Shown: in pieces, positions 50,303-58,540 of the stretch
Layout: every line of letters begins with the position of its first letter
Numbering within the stretch: the stretch's first letter is position 1
The notes under the pieces: model-generated
Database searches by the model: none
What the model was told of the DNA's origin: nothing
What the model saw: only the letters and a program-made list of their open reading frames with translations
From: CBDDBX01 sp965225955
GTDB taxonomy: Bacteria; Acidobacteriota; Aminicenantia; UBA2199
Direction of reading: 5' to 3'
NCBI GenBank assembly: GCA_965225955.1
Contig: CBDDBX010000007.1
Span: 16,077-80,076 of the forward strand
Length of the DNA stretch: 64,000 nucleotides
Program-made: the position numbers and the translations under genes

Positions 50303-50337
50303 ATAAAAAAATAGGCAGGATTCTGAGAATCCTGCCT
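50303..50337 (-). terminator. Intrinsic terminator of the kor operon
   Basis: On the minus strand AGGCAGGATTC, TCA loop, GAATCCTGCCT is a perfect 11-bp stem followed by ATTTTTTT. It lies 33 bp beyond the korC stop. Confidence 0.92.
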
Positions 50338-50369
50338 GAATTATATAAAAAAGTTTTCTATACTACAAA

Positions 50370-50918
50370 TCAACCAATCAGGTTTCTGCCAACTTCAATA
50401 GCTTTCATGTTGGCATCTACAAGATCCTGACCTTTTGATTCAAATTTATGCTTGATAAAGTTAACCATATTATCGTAGTCAATAATTCCGGTTAGCTTCT
50501 GAGTCATTGCAAGGGTAACAACCGAGGTGAACATTATGTTACCAACAAGTCTCTTTGTTTCCGCAATCATTGGAATATGATAGAGTTGCCAGTTTTTGGT
50601 ATCTCCAAGATCAGTAACCAGATTTTTGTCAAGAATAACGATTGCATCGTCTTTGATTCTCTGTTTGTAGAGATCATAAGGGGTCTGGTGTGTGCAGACA
50701 CAAAAATCGATAGCACTGGCCTGTGGGAACATTACCTTCTGGTCTGAAACGATAACGTCAACTTTTGTAGGGCCGCCACGAACAGTCGCAGTATAAGTTG
50801 GACTCTCAAGAGCATATTTATCTTCGAGCTCTACTGCAATGTCAACAAGAAGAGCACCGGCAGTGATGATACCCTGACCACCTACAGCACCATATCTTAT
50901 CTCATATCTGTTGTTCAT
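50370..50918 (-). CDS. korC: 2-oxoacid:ferredoxin oxidoreductase, gamma subunit
   Basis: 182 residues. The family signature GAVGGQGIITAGALLVDIAV is at the N-terminus, then TYTATVRGGPTKVDVIVSD, both typical of the gamma domain. With the alpha, beta and delta subunits it makes a four-subunit enzyme oxidising a 2-oxoacid (probably 2-oxoglutarate) to acyl-CoA and CO2 and reducing ferredoxin. It is the last gene of korDABC, 2 bp after korB. Confidence 0.9.
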   Translation of the reverse strand: MNNRYEIRYGAVGGQGIITAGALLVDIAVELEDKYALESPTYTATVRGGPTKVDVIVSDQKVMFPQASAIDFCVCTHQTPYDLYKQRIKDDAIVILDKNLVTDLGDTKNWQLYHIPMIAETKRLVGNIMFTSVVTLAMTQKLTGIIDYDNMVNFIKHKFESKGQDLVDANMKAIEVGRNLIG

Positions 50919-50920
50919 TA

Positions 50921-51745
50921 CTATTTCTCCTTTACCTGCGCTGTTGGAACGATATGTTTGTGATAAAGTTCAGAGTATTCAAGTCTGTTATCCTGATTAA
51001 TGATACCTACAGGATATTTATGCTCTCTTTCTGCTTCTTCCATCTTATCGTACTGAGTTTTTGTTACAGTCTTATCTGCAATCCATTTTGACATAGCAAT
51101 AGGATCTTTCATTTTATTTCTGCGACCAAGGTTGATGTGGCAGTTACTTACTGCTTCAACAACTGAGAAGCCACCGTGTTCAAATGATTTTTTGATTACA
51201 TCTTTAAGCTGGCGTGGTCTGTTTACAGTTTCTCTTGCGATGAAAGAACATCTTGCACCACCAAGAAGGTCAGCAATGTTGAACTTTGGTTCAATATTAC
51301 CGTAAGGAGTTGTTTCTGTAACAAACTTCTGAGGTGTAAGAGGTGATACCTGACCACCGGTCATACCATAAACACCGTTGTTAATAAGAATCATTTTGAT
51401 TCCGATGTTTCTTCTGGCTGCATGGATCAGATGGTTACCACCAATAGCTGTAGCATCACCGTCACCAGAGATAACTACAACATGCTTTTCAGGTCTTGCA
51501 AGTTTAATACCTGTAGCAAAAGTCAGTGCTCTGCCGTGTGTAGTATGAAGAGTATTTGTGTTGAAGAAGGTAGGCATTCTACCTGAACAACCAATACCAG
51601 CAACAACTACTATATTATCCGGATCCCATCCCAGTTCTGAGAAAGACATTGCAATTGCTTTCAGAATTGAGCCATCACCACAACCCGGACACCATGGGGT
51701 TGGAAAAGTTCTATATCGTATATATTTTTCGTAATCTTTCTGCAT
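50921..51745 (-). CDS. korB: 2-oxoacid:ferredoxin oxidoreductase, beta (TPP) subunit
   Basis: About 274 residues. I choose the ATG at 51745, one base after the korA stop, because AAGGAG lies 7 bp upstream; the frame is open 11 codons further. TPWCPGCGDGSILKAI carries two cluster cysteines. VVISGDGDATAIGGNHL with INNGVYGMTGGQVSPLTP is the thiamine-diphosphate and Mg2+ site. IGCSGRMP is another family signature. The IGCSGR, TPxG and NLGRRN features fit 2-oxoglutarate rather than pyruvate enzymes; substrate moderately sure. Confidence 0.92.
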   Translation of the reverse strand: MQKDYEKYIRYRTFPTPWCPGCGDGSILKAIAMSFSELGWDPDNIVVVAGIGCSGRMPTFFNTNTLHTTHGRALTFATGIKLARPEKHVVVISGDGDATAIGGNHLIHAARRNIGIKMILINNGVYGMTGGQVSPLTPQKFVTETTPYGNIEPKFNIADLLGGARCSFIARETVNRPRQLKDVIKKSFEHGGFSVVEAVSNCHINLGRRNKMKDPIAMSKWIADKTVTKTQYDKMEEAEREHKYPVGIINQDNRLEYSELYHKHIVPTAQVKEK

Positions 51746-51746
51746 C

Positions 51747-52868
51747 TCAAAACTCCTTAATGGCATTAAGTACTTCAAATGGAGTGAAAGGAATACCGTT
51801 AGCTCTGAGAAGTGCTTTCTTCTCTACATCATCCGGTGCAACTCTTTCCATCTCATATTTGATCTGGCCCATATTCATTTCTACTGTGAGAACTTTTTTG
51901 ATGTTTTTGAATCTTGCCTGAAGCTCTCTTTTCGGGAATGGCCACAGAGTCAATGCCTGGAAAAGACCTACTTTGATACCCTGTTCTCTTGCCATTTCAA
52001 CTGCAGGAAGTGCTGCTCTTGCAGAAACACCGAAACTGAAAACAACCATTTCAGCATCGTCCATATAGTACTCTTTGTAATCAATGATTTCATCAAGATA
52101 GTGGTAGATTTTCTGCATTCTGAGTTTCTGCATCTTATCTGCATTATCAGGATCTGAACTTGGCCATCCGTGTGCATCGTGTTCAAGACCATCTATGTGG
52201 ATAGGATAACCCTGGAAGAAATCTACTCTTGGTGGGTTTTCACCAATAGTTCTGTCATATATATTGAGATCTTCAATTTTGTTCTGAGCTTTTTTAAATA
52301 CGTGGATATCTTTCTTATCAGGAATGGCAATATCTTCATGAGCTTTTGCAATAACTTCATCATAAAGAACGATTACCGGAGTCCAGAATTTCTCAGCAAG
52401 GTTGAATGCTCTTACTGTTTCTGAAAATAGTTCATCTGCAGTTGCAGGAGTTAGTGCAATAATAGGGTGGTCGCCATGTGTACCCCATCTTACCTGCATT
52501 ACATCAGCCTGTGAAGGCTTTGTAGGAAGACCTGTTGAAGGGCCGCCTCTCATAACATTGGCGATTACCAGAGGTATTTCAGCCATAACTGCCATACCAA
52601 GATGTTCCTGCATTAGTGAGTAACCAGGACCACTTGTAGCAGTAAGAACTTTTTTACCTGCCAGAGATGCACCAATACATGCACCAAGTGATGCTATTTC
52701 ATCTTCCATCTGAATAAAATCGTGTCCAAGACGTGGAAATTCTCTGGACATGTGCTGTGCTACTTCAGATGAAGGAGTAATCGGATAACCAGCAAAGAAA
52801 TTGCAGCCTGCAGCTATTGCAGCTTTAGCAACAATTATATTACCTTGCAATACTTCTCGCTTGCTCAT
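51747..52868 (-). CDS. korA: 2-oxoacid:ferredoxin oxidoreductase, alpha subunit
   Basis: 373 residues. It has the alpha-chain features GCNFFAGYPITPSSEVAQHM, DEIASLGACIGASLAGKKVL, TATSGPGYSLMQEHLGMAVM and MRGGPSTGLPTKPSQADVMQ. These bind the substrate and help the TPP site. It starts with ATG overlapping the korD stop by 4 bp (ATGA). The split alpha/beta/gamma/delta form is usual in anaerobes. Confidence 0.93.
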   Translation of the reverse strand: MSKREVLQGNIIVAKAAIAAGCNFFAGYPITPSSEVAQHMSREFPRLGHDFIQMEDEIASLGACIGASLAGKKVLTATSGPGYSLMQEHLGMAVMAEIPLVIANVMRGGPSTGLPTKPSQADVMQVRWGTHGDHPIIALTPATADELFSETVRAFNLAEKFWTPVIVLYDEVIAKAHEDIAIPDKKDIHVFKKAQNKIEDLNIYDRTIGENPPRVDFFQGYPIHIDGLEHDAHGWPSSDPDNADKMQKLRMQKIYHYLDEIIDYKEYYMDDAEMVVFSFGVSARAALPAVEMAREQGIKVGLFQALTLWPFPKRELQARFKNIKKVLTVEMNMGQIKYEMERVAPDDVEKKALLRANGIPFTPFEVLNAIKEF

Positions 52869-53158
52869 TTTTCACCTTCTTTTTCGTAGTTGACAAATAT
52901 TGCAAAATCGGGGCATCTCTGTTCGCACATGCTACAGCCAATACAGTAGTTTTCTGCATCAACTTTTACTGAAACGCCGAATTTACTTTCATTATCGTCC
53001 TGCAGCAGAAGAGTACCGGTTGGGCAAACGTCTACACACAGACCGCAGCCTTTGCAGTATTTTTTCTTTACTGTCAGGGAGTTTGATTTTTTTGAGGGTT
53101 CTCTTTTTGCACGTCTGGCAAGGGCCTCCTCATTAGCCTTGAGTTCAAACTTTTCCAT
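52865..53158 (-). CDS. korD: 2-oxoacid:ferredoxin oxidoreductase, delta (ferredoxin) subunit
   Basis: 97 residues, a 2[4Fe-4S] ferredoxin. The cluster motifs are CKGCGLCVDVCP and CIGCSMCEQRCP. It passes electrons from the TPP subunit to free ferredoxin. The N-terminal 28 residues are polar and basic. GAGGTG precedes the ATG. First structural gene of the operon. Confidence 0.93.
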   Translation of the reverse strand: MEKFELKANEEALARRAKREPSKKSNSLTVKKKYCKGCGLCVDVCPTGTLLLQDDNESKFGVSVKVDAENYCIGCSMCEQRCPDFAIFVNYEKEGEK

Positions 53159-53205
53159 ATTTTTTCACCTCGAATGGGTTGTCTGTTGGTTTGTCTTTCA
53201 TTGGA

Positions 53206-53289
53206 TTAGTCTTCAGATTGAGACCTTAAGAAATAAATTTTTACAGGGGCTTTTTTGTGTGAGTTGCCCTGTATGTAGTTACTCATCAT
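53206..53289 (-). CDS. Possible 27-residue leader peptide of the kor operon
   Basis: ATG ATG at 53289/53286 follows GGAGG. The frame (MMSNYIQGNSHKKAPVKIYF and so on) ends 47 bp before korD. The transcript predicted from 53305-53333 would start only about 10 nt before it. Its codons lie within a leader hairpin. It may be a leader peptide or chance. Confidence 0.3.
   Translation of the reverse strand: MMSNYIQGNSHKKAPVKIYFLRSQSED
53242..53273 (-). promoter_or_regulatory. Hairpin in the kor leader
   Basis: GCCCTGTA (53266-53273) and TACAGGGGC (53242-53250) pair over 8 bp with one bulge, inside the predicted 140-nt leader of korD. It could tune translation or transcription elongation. Confidence 0.4.
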
Positions 53290-53304
53290 TCCTCCAAGGT
53301 GTGC

Positions 53305-53333
53305 ATTCTATCATAAAGTCCTTAATAATTGAA
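53305..53333 (-). promoter_or_regulatory. Promoter of korDABC
   Basis: On the minus strand TTCAAT (53328-53333), 17 bp and TAGAAT (53305-53310). Transcription would begin near 53298. A T-rich tract upstream on the plus strand (A-rich on the minus strand) resembles an UP element. Confidence 0.55.
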
Positions 53334-53416
53334 CGTTTTTTTAATTTTTTTTATAGTTTTTTTTAAGAGTGTTGGGAAACCGTATAAAACCTCTGAAAAT
53401 CGGTGTTTTTGCGTTG

Positions 53417-54679
53417 TTAATTTTTAACGTTTTGAGAGTCTGATATATCAGATTGGTCTGCTGTTTTCATAAGAAACCAGAGCCTGCCTTTACGGTTCAT
53501 ATGACCGGCAATTAATATGCTCAATTCACTGTTACCAGTGAATATATCGCATCTGCCGGGAGTTTTGATTGCTCCTCCTGTATCCATATTGAATACAAAT
53601 GTTCTTGCAGGTATCCAGGAAACAAGTTGGTTTTTCTCAAAAACCGGGATCTCTGTTTCAATGATACAGAGTGCTCCTCTGGGGAAAAGTCCTGAATCAG
53701 TAGCAATTGATCTCATGGGGGTGAGAGGAACACCGGCAGCACCTATTGGTCCTTCTTCAACCTGGCGGAAAAATACTACGCTGGGATTATAGTTTAAGAT
53801 TTCATCTGTTGTGGAAGGATTATCTCTGAGATACTTTCTGATACTCTGCATTGAAATCTCTTCCCGCTTCATAAGGTTGTTCTGAAGCAGGTATCTTCCA
53901 ATTGGTTTGTAAGGATGCCCGTTTGTTCCTGCATAATTGACTCTTATTTCTCTACCATCTTCAAGAGAGACGATACCAGACCCCTGAATCTGAAGAAAGA
54001 ACTGCTCTATTCTGTCATCAACCCAGAGCAGTTCAAGAGCCTTGCCTGATAGTGCTTTTTTTATATCTATCTCTTCTCTGCTGTAGTAAGGGGATATGGT
54101 GTTATTTTCAACTCTTGCTTTTATAACAGGAGGTCTTACACCTTTTTTAAGATATCTCCTAAGGCCGGAAAATTTTGAGAGATCTATATTTACTATATCT
54201 TCCGGGAGTTTATATAGAGGGTATCGGTATTTACTATCCCTTGTCAGAGAACCTCTGAGTCTTGATTCATAATATCCGGTAAAGAGAACTTCTTTTGCAC
54301 TTTCATAGAATATATAGTCTTTCTTTAATTCTCTGTAGAAAGCTTCAGTCATACCATGTTCTTTAAGAAGAGTGGTGAAATTGTCAACAGAGTCTTTTAA
54401 CTCTTTTACTGTATATTTTGTATCTCCGAAAGTTAACTGTCTTTCTGCTGGTAATCTGTTAAGGTATCTCTGGTTCTGCTGAATTGCTTCCAGAAGAGTT
54501 GTGGTGTCAGTGTTGGTATCCCTGATATCTGGGGGGGTATTAAGCTGCATTGCATTTTGCCTTGTCCAGACTGGTTCAGGAGATAGTGGAGGAAAAACTT
54601 TTTTGTAGATTATTGATGCAGAAACTGCCAGAGCAATTGTAAAGGTTATGAAAGTGATAAGTTTAACTGTTTTCTTCAT
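53417..54679 (-). CDS. mltA: MltA-type membrane-bound lytic transglycosylase
   Basis: 420 residues. One N-terminal membrane anchor (about 6-26; no lipobox). The MltA domain has FTGYYESRLRGSLTRDSKYR, FFLQIQGSGIVSLEDGREIR and VNYAGTNGHPYKPIGRYLL. The 3D domain near the C-terminus carries GGAIKTPGRCDIFTGN with the catalytic aspartate and the closing AGHMNRKGRLWFL. It cleaves peptidoglycan glycan strands to 1,6-anhydro products in the periplasm. It is in line with, but 28 bp beyond, the CBS/ATPase gene. Confidence 0.9.
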   Translation of the reverse strand: MKKTVKLITFITFTIALAVSASIIYKKVFPPLSPEPVWTRQNAMQLNTPPDIRDTNTDTTTLLEAIQQNQRYLNRLPAERQLTFGDTKYTVKELKDSVDNFTTLLKEHGMTEAFYRELKKDYIFYESAKEVLFTGYYESRLRGSLTRDSKYRYPLYKLPEDIVNIDLSKFSGLRRYLKKGVRPPVIKARVENNTISPYYSREEIDIKKALSGKALELLWVDDRIEQFFLQIQGSGIVSLEDGREIRVNYAGTNGHPYKPIGRYLLQNNLMKREEISMQSIRKYLRDNPSTTDEILNYNPSVVFFRQVEEGPIGAAGVPLTPMRSIATDSGLFPRGALCIIETEIPVFEKNQLVSWIPARTFVFNMDTGGAIKTPGRCDIFTGNSELSILIAGHMNRKGRLWFLMKTADQSDISDSQNVKN

Positions 54680-54707
54680 AACTCAGATTCAGAATCTGAA
54701 AAAGGGG

Positions 54708-55646
54708 TCAGCTCTCTTTATTCAGGAAAAATACCATTTCAAGAGATGTACCGACATTCTTCTCAGAGAGAATAACAAGTTTATCGGCAAATTTATTCAT
54801 GTTTGGAATTCCCATACCAGCACCAAAGCCATATTCCCTCACATAATCTGAAGCGGTTGAAAAGCCTTCGATCATAGCTTTATCAAGATCTTCAATACCT
54901 ATTCCATTATCTATGACTCTTATAATAACGCTGTCATCTTTTACAAAGCAGTAGATGTTTCCTTTGCTTTTACTGTGTATAACGACATTTGTTTCGGCTT
55001 CATAAGTAGCAATACCTGCTCTTCTGCAGATATCCTGATCAATATTACACTCTTTTTTCAGGAACTGTTTGAGCATTGCAGCACCAGTGCCTGCAAGAGT
55101 GATATCGGAATTGTCAATGGAGTAGTTGAAGCCGGCATCATCATTATCCATTCTTTCTCCATTCAGCTGGGACAGTTCAATACCCAGAGTATTTGTTCTG
55201 TTCTGATCGTGAATATATATGAGTTTAAAGCGATCCAGAATCCCATGGAGAATATCCACACGGGATATAACGCCAATTATTCTGTTATCGTTGTCAACTA
55301 CGGGAAAGCGTCCAAGTTTAAATGACTTGAACTTTTCCACTATTGAAGTAAGTGAATCATCTTCACTTAATGTTATTATATCGGTGGTCATCATTGAAGA
55401 TATCGGTTTATCGATGCTCCCTTCTTCCAGAGCCACGATTATATCTTCTATACTGATGATTCCTTTGAGAATCGAATTGTTATCAACAATTGGAATCCCT
55501 GAGACCTTTTTGATTCTCATCATCTCCTTTGCCTGAGACATTTTTTTATCCGGCGTGAGAGTTGCTATGGACTTTGTCATTATGTCTACAGCTTTGAGAT
55601 GGCGGAAAATATCTACGAATCTCCCAAGGTCGTCTTTTTTATTCAT
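54708..55646 (-). CDS. CBS-pair protein with GHKL ATPase domain
   Basis: 312 residues. Two CBS domains (about 16-75, MTKSIATLTPDKKMSQAKEM; about 80-140, MMTTDIITLSEDDSLTSIVE) bind adenine nucleotides. The C-terminal domain (about 185-312) has GHKL-ATPase boxes RVIDNGIGIEDLD and GFGAGMGIPNMNK like anti-sigma or SpoIIAB-type kinases. Its start is immediately after the DRTGG gene stop. Such proteins occur next to [FeFe]-hydrogenase operons. It may sense cell energy charge (inference). Confidence 0.8.
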   Translation of the reverse strand: MNKKDDLGRFVDIFRHLKAVDIMTKSIATLTPDKKMSQAKEMMRIKKVSGIPIVDNNSILKGIISIEDIIVALEEGSIDKPISSMMTTDIITLSEDDSLTSIVEKFKSFKLGRFPVVDNDNRIIGVISRVDILHGILDRFKLIYIHDQNRTNTLGIELSQLNGERMDNDDAGFNYSIDNSDITLAGTGAAMLKQFLKKECNIDQDICRRAGIATYEAETNVVIHSKSKGNIYCFVKDDSVIIRVIDNGIGIEDLDKAMIEGFSTASDYVREYGFGAGMGIPNMNKFADKLVILSEKNVGTSLEMVFFLNKES

Positions 55647-55994
55647 CTACTCATCTATTCCTTTAAAACCTTTTTCGTAAAGCTTTCCACAGGCACTGAA
55701 CATGTAACTCTCTGTTTTGATTAGCAGAAAATCGTTCTCTTTTGCCATTTTTATTGTCTGAGGTGGAATGTTTTTGCCCGCAACAATAACCAACCCGAGA
55801 ATTTCAGTAACAAGCCCTGTTCTAACAGCCTGAGGAGATGTGTGGCTCGACAGAATGATCATTTCCGGCTGTGCCAGTGCCAGTACATCACTCATCATAT
55901 CGCCTGCTCCAATACTTGCTACTTCTTTATCTAATTTATCCTCACCGCTTAGAACTTCAGCGTTAAGGACATTTATGAGATCTCTGACTTTCAT
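55647..55994 (-). CDS. DRTGG-domain protein
   Basis: 115 residues, a single DRTGG-like domain: LINVLNAEVLSGEDKLDKEV, MSDVLALAQPEMIILSS, TEILGLVIVAGKNIPPQTIK. These domains are regulatory partners of phosphotransacetylases and CBS proteins, probably nucleotide-binding. A paralogue lies at 57585-57920 beside the hydrogenase operon. It is co-transcribed with the CBS/ATPase gene and reads divergently from the PHP gene, sharing a 157-bp upstream region. Confidence 0.8.
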   Translation of the reverse strand: MKVRDLINVLNAEVLSGEDKLDKEVASIGAGDMMSDVLALAQPEMIILSSHTSPQAVRTGLVTEILGLVIVAGKNIPPQTIKMAKENDFLLIKTESYMFSACGKLYEKGFKGIDE

Positions 55995-56113
55995 CTATAA
56001 ATACCTCGCTCATTTTCTTTCACTATTGTATGATAGAAGCAGTTTTCTGTCAAACAGTAAAACCATCTGTTTATCTGCATTTTGGCCCCTCTTTTTTTAT
56101 CTGATTTTTCCTG

Positions 56114-56132
56114 TTGGAAAAAAGTTTTCCAA
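56114..56132. promoter_or_regulatory. Perfect palindrome before the PHP gene
   Basis: TTGGAAAA, AAG, TTTTCCAA, a perfect inverted repeat 20 bp before the start codon. It lies in the shared divergent region of the DRTGG and PHP genes and may be an operator or a leader hairpin. Confidence 0.4.
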
Positions 56133-56151
56133 TAAGGTATTATTATTCTGT

Positions 56152-56886
56152 ATGAGGTTCAGAGCTGACTTGCATATTCATTCGGTACTCTCACCCTGCG
56201 GGTCTCTCGAAATGTCTCCTTCGTCTATAGTTCGGAAAGCTCTGGTTGAAGGACTGGATGTTATTGCTGTTGCAGATCATAATAGTGTGGAAAATTGTTT
56301 CTACACTGCGTCTGTTGCAAAAGGGGAAAAGGTGACAGTAATTTATGGAATAGAGGTTCAGACTGTTGAAGAGGTTCATCTGCTCTGCTACTTTGACAGG
56401 GAAAAACAACTGGAAAAGTTTTATCTGCATATTTACAAAGCTTTGCCGGACATGGAGAATAACCCCGATTTCTTTGGTGATCAGGTAGTGGTTGATGAGA
56501 ACGATAATATTGTCAGAATGGAGAACCGTCTGCTTCTTAATTCCATTAATTTATCCGTTGAAGAGGTTATGGAACTTGCTGTTTCAAATGGTGGGATAGT
56601 TGTGCCGGCTCATGTGGAGAGTGATAAGTTTGGTCTTATGATGAATCTTGGTTTCATTCCTGCGTGCTTCATGAATGGTCTTTTTGAGCTTTCCTACAAC
56701 TCTGAACCTGATGATAGCAGCGCAAAATATCCCCAGCTGGAAGGTCGCAGATTTATAACTGGATCTGATGCACACTATCTGAAAGATATAGGTCGGGGAT
56801 GGTTTGAGGCTGTTCTGCCTGAATTTAGTGTGGCTGATTTAAGGGATGCTGAAGCTTACAGGCTGCAAAGGAGGATTCGGATATGA
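56152..56886 (+). CDS. PHP-domain phosphoesterase
   Basis: About 244 residues. The metal-binding motifs DLHIHSVLSPCG, AVADHNSVEN, YGIEVQTVEEVHLL, PAHVESDKFG and GSDAHYLKDIG follow the PHP pattern. I place the start at ATG 56152; the open frame upstream is AT-rich and not protein-like. PHP proteins hydrolyse phosphate esters, including nucleotides. This one is found next to hydrogenase genes in several anaerobes. It overlaps the next gene by 4 bp. Confidence 0.85.
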   Translation: MRFRADLHIHSVLSPCGSLEMSPSSIVRKALVEGLDVIAVADHNSVENCFYTASVAKGEKVTVIYGIEVQTVEEVHLLCYFDREKQLEKFYLHIYKALPDMENNPDFFGDQVVVDENDNIVRMENRLLLNSINLSVEEVMELAVSNGGIVVPAHVESDKFGLMMNLGFIPACFMNGLFELSYNSEPDDSSAKYPQLEGRRFITGSDAHYLKDIGRGWFEAVLPEFSVADLRDAEAYRLQRRIRI

Positions 56887-57431
56887 TGGCTGAGCTCTGT
56901 TTTCATGTTCTTGATATTATCCAGAACTCCTATAGAGCTGAATCTTCTTTTATAGATGTTCATATAAAGGAATCGGTAAAAGAAGATGTCGTGGAGTTCA
57001 GGTTCAGTGATAACGGGCGGGGAATGGATCAGGCAACTTTAGAGTCTGTGCAGGAACCATTTTTTACAACAAAGTCGGGTAAGAAAGTTGGCCTTGGAAT
57101 ACCTCTGCTTAAAGAGACTGCGGAGCGTTGTGAAGGGCACTTTTATATAAAAAGTCAAAAAGGTGAGGGAACAGAGGTTGTCGCCTCTTTCAGAAAGAGC
57201 CATATTGACAGACCTCCTGTAGGTGATCTGGCGGGAACTGTTCTTTCTGTTGTATCGGGAATAGAAAACGCTGATGTTAAGTTTGTGTGTAGGAATGATG
57301 AAAAGAGCTTTGAGATTTCAATTAATGAAATTAAGGCCCAGGCAGGTGATATATCACTGTCTTCGCCAGAGGTGTTCAGCTTCCTCAGAGCTTACATTTC
57401 GGAAGGATTGGAGTTTTTTGATGTACAGTGA
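56883..57431 (+). CDS. GHKL-type ATP-binding protein
   Basis: 182 residues. N-box LDIIQNSYRAESSFIDV, G1 RFSDNGRGMDQ, G2 GKKVGLGIPLLKETAERC. This is a stand-alone histidine-kinase-like ATPase domain of about 115 residues with a C-terminal extension of 65 residues. No HisKA or sensor part is present. GGAGG precedes the ATG. Coupled by 4-bp overlap to the PHP gene, so part of the hydrogenase-linked module. Confidence 0.8.
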   Translation: MMAELCFHVLDIIQNSYRAESSFIDVHIKESVKEDVVEFRFSDNGRGMDQATLESVQEPFFTTKSGKKVGLGIPLLKETAERCEGHFYIKSQKGEGTEVVASFRKSHIDRPPVGDLAGTVLSVVSGIENADVKFVCRNDEKSFEISINEIKAQAGDISLSSPEVFSFLRAYISEGLEFFDVQ

Positions 57432-57584
57432 AAAAACGGCCTTCCTTTTTTTTGTAGGACTACCCAGCTATGTTGTGGTATTTCTCAAATCTTTGTCATA
57501 TGTGTTCATTGAGGGTGTGAAAAGGTGCTTTTTTTCAAAAAATTCACTTGATTTTTCACTTTTCTTCAATTATTATCTTAGCTT

Positions 57585-57920
57585 ATGCAGGTAAAAAACT
57601 TAATAAATGAACTGGGTTACAAAGTGCTTGTGCAGGGTGAGGACGTGGATGTCAGAGAAGGATATTCATCAGATCTTCTCTCGGACGTTATGGCTAACTG
57701 TCCGGAAGAGGGTGTCTGGCTGACTGTTCAGAGACATATGAACGTTATCGCTGTTGCTCAGCTTAAAAGGATTGCTGTAATCGTGCTGGTTAATGGTCTT
57801 GAACCTGATGCAACAGTACTGGAACGGGCAGGAGAGGAAGGTATTACAATTCTCTCTACACCGGAAAATGCGTTTACAGCTTCCGGCAGAATATTCTCTC
57901 TTCTACATTCTGCAGGCTGA
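57585..57920 (+). CDS. DRTGG-domain protein (second copy)
   Basis: 111 residues, paralogue of the product at 55647-55994: KNLINELGYKVLVQGEDVDV, LLSDVMANCPEEGVWLTVQR, VLVNGLEPDATVLERAGEEG. Both share the spacing of the fold, while the sequences differ widely. It lies 90 bp before hydC, so may be co-transcribed with the hydrogenase genes or separately promoted. Confidence 0.8.
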   Translation: MQVKNLINELGYKVLVQGEDVDVREGYSSDLLSDVMANCPEEGVWLTVQRHMNVIAVAQLKRIAVIVLVNGLEPDATVLERAGEEGITILSTPENAFTASGRIFSLLHSAG

Positions 57921-58009
57921 ATTCAGAAGTTACTTTTCCACCTCAGTTAAAAGTTTTGAGTAAAAATTTAAGCTATTAATATATGCAATTTATTTAGGAG
58001 GTAATGCAA

Positions 58010-58504
58010 GTGTCAGAGCTTCACATTCCCGATAATGAACACTACAGGGAGTTAAAGCAGTTCATTGAAGAAAACAGAAATACTCCGGGGCCCCTGATTC
58101 AGGTGCTACACAAAGCCCAGGAAATTTTCGGTTATCTTCCAAAAGAGGTCCAGCAGTTTGTTGCCAATGAAATGGACGTTCCATATTCAAGAGTCTACGG
58201 TGTTGTGACTTTTTACAATTTTTTCAGAACTGAACCAGTGGGTAAACATCTGATCAGTTTTTGTCTCGGCACAGCATGTCATGTTAAAGGTGCCCAGGGT
58301 GTACTTGAAAAACTGGCAGACAGAATGGGTATTGAAATTGGCGGTACTACAGAAGATCGTCTGTTCACCCTTTCAACAGCAAGATGTTTCGGTGCCTGTG
58401 GTCTGGCTCCAGCCATGATGATTGATGAAGAAGTTTATGGTCGCTTAACTGCGGATACAGCTTACAAGGCAGTACAGGAATTTCAGGAAAATTTCTGTAA
58501 ATAG
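58010..58504 (+). CDS. hydC: Hydrogenase diaphorase small subunit (NuoE-like), copy 1
   Basis: About 164 residues, a thioredoxin-fold [2Fe-2S] protein. Cluster cysteines are in CLGTACHVKG and CFGACGLAP. The GTG at 58010 is preferred because AGGAGG lies at 8-nt spacing; an ATG at 58004 is only 2 nt from it. It transfers electrons between the flavoprotein (HydB) and HydA. First gene of the hydrogenase operon. Confidence 0.92.
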   Translation: MSELHIPDNEHYRELKQFIEENRNTPGPLIQVLHKAQEIFGYLPKEVQQFVANEMDVPYSRVYGVVTFYNFFRTEPVGKHLISFCLGTACHVKGAQGVLEKLADRMGIEIGGTTEDRLFTLSTARCFGACGLAPAMMIDEEVYGRLTADTAYKAVQEFQENFCK

Positions 58505-58540
58505 TTTCTGTAATAATCAAACTTTAATAAGGAGGACCTT

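Noticed and set aside
53159..53220. Weak resemblance to the 10-bp repeats before korD
   Set aside because: Only one unit (GACTAATCCA on the minus strand) resembles the consensus; the phase is not maintained.
55840..56151. Upstream extension of the PHP-domain protein
   Set aside because: The 104 extra codons overlap the divergent DRTGG gene and its promoter and lack the features of a protein domain.
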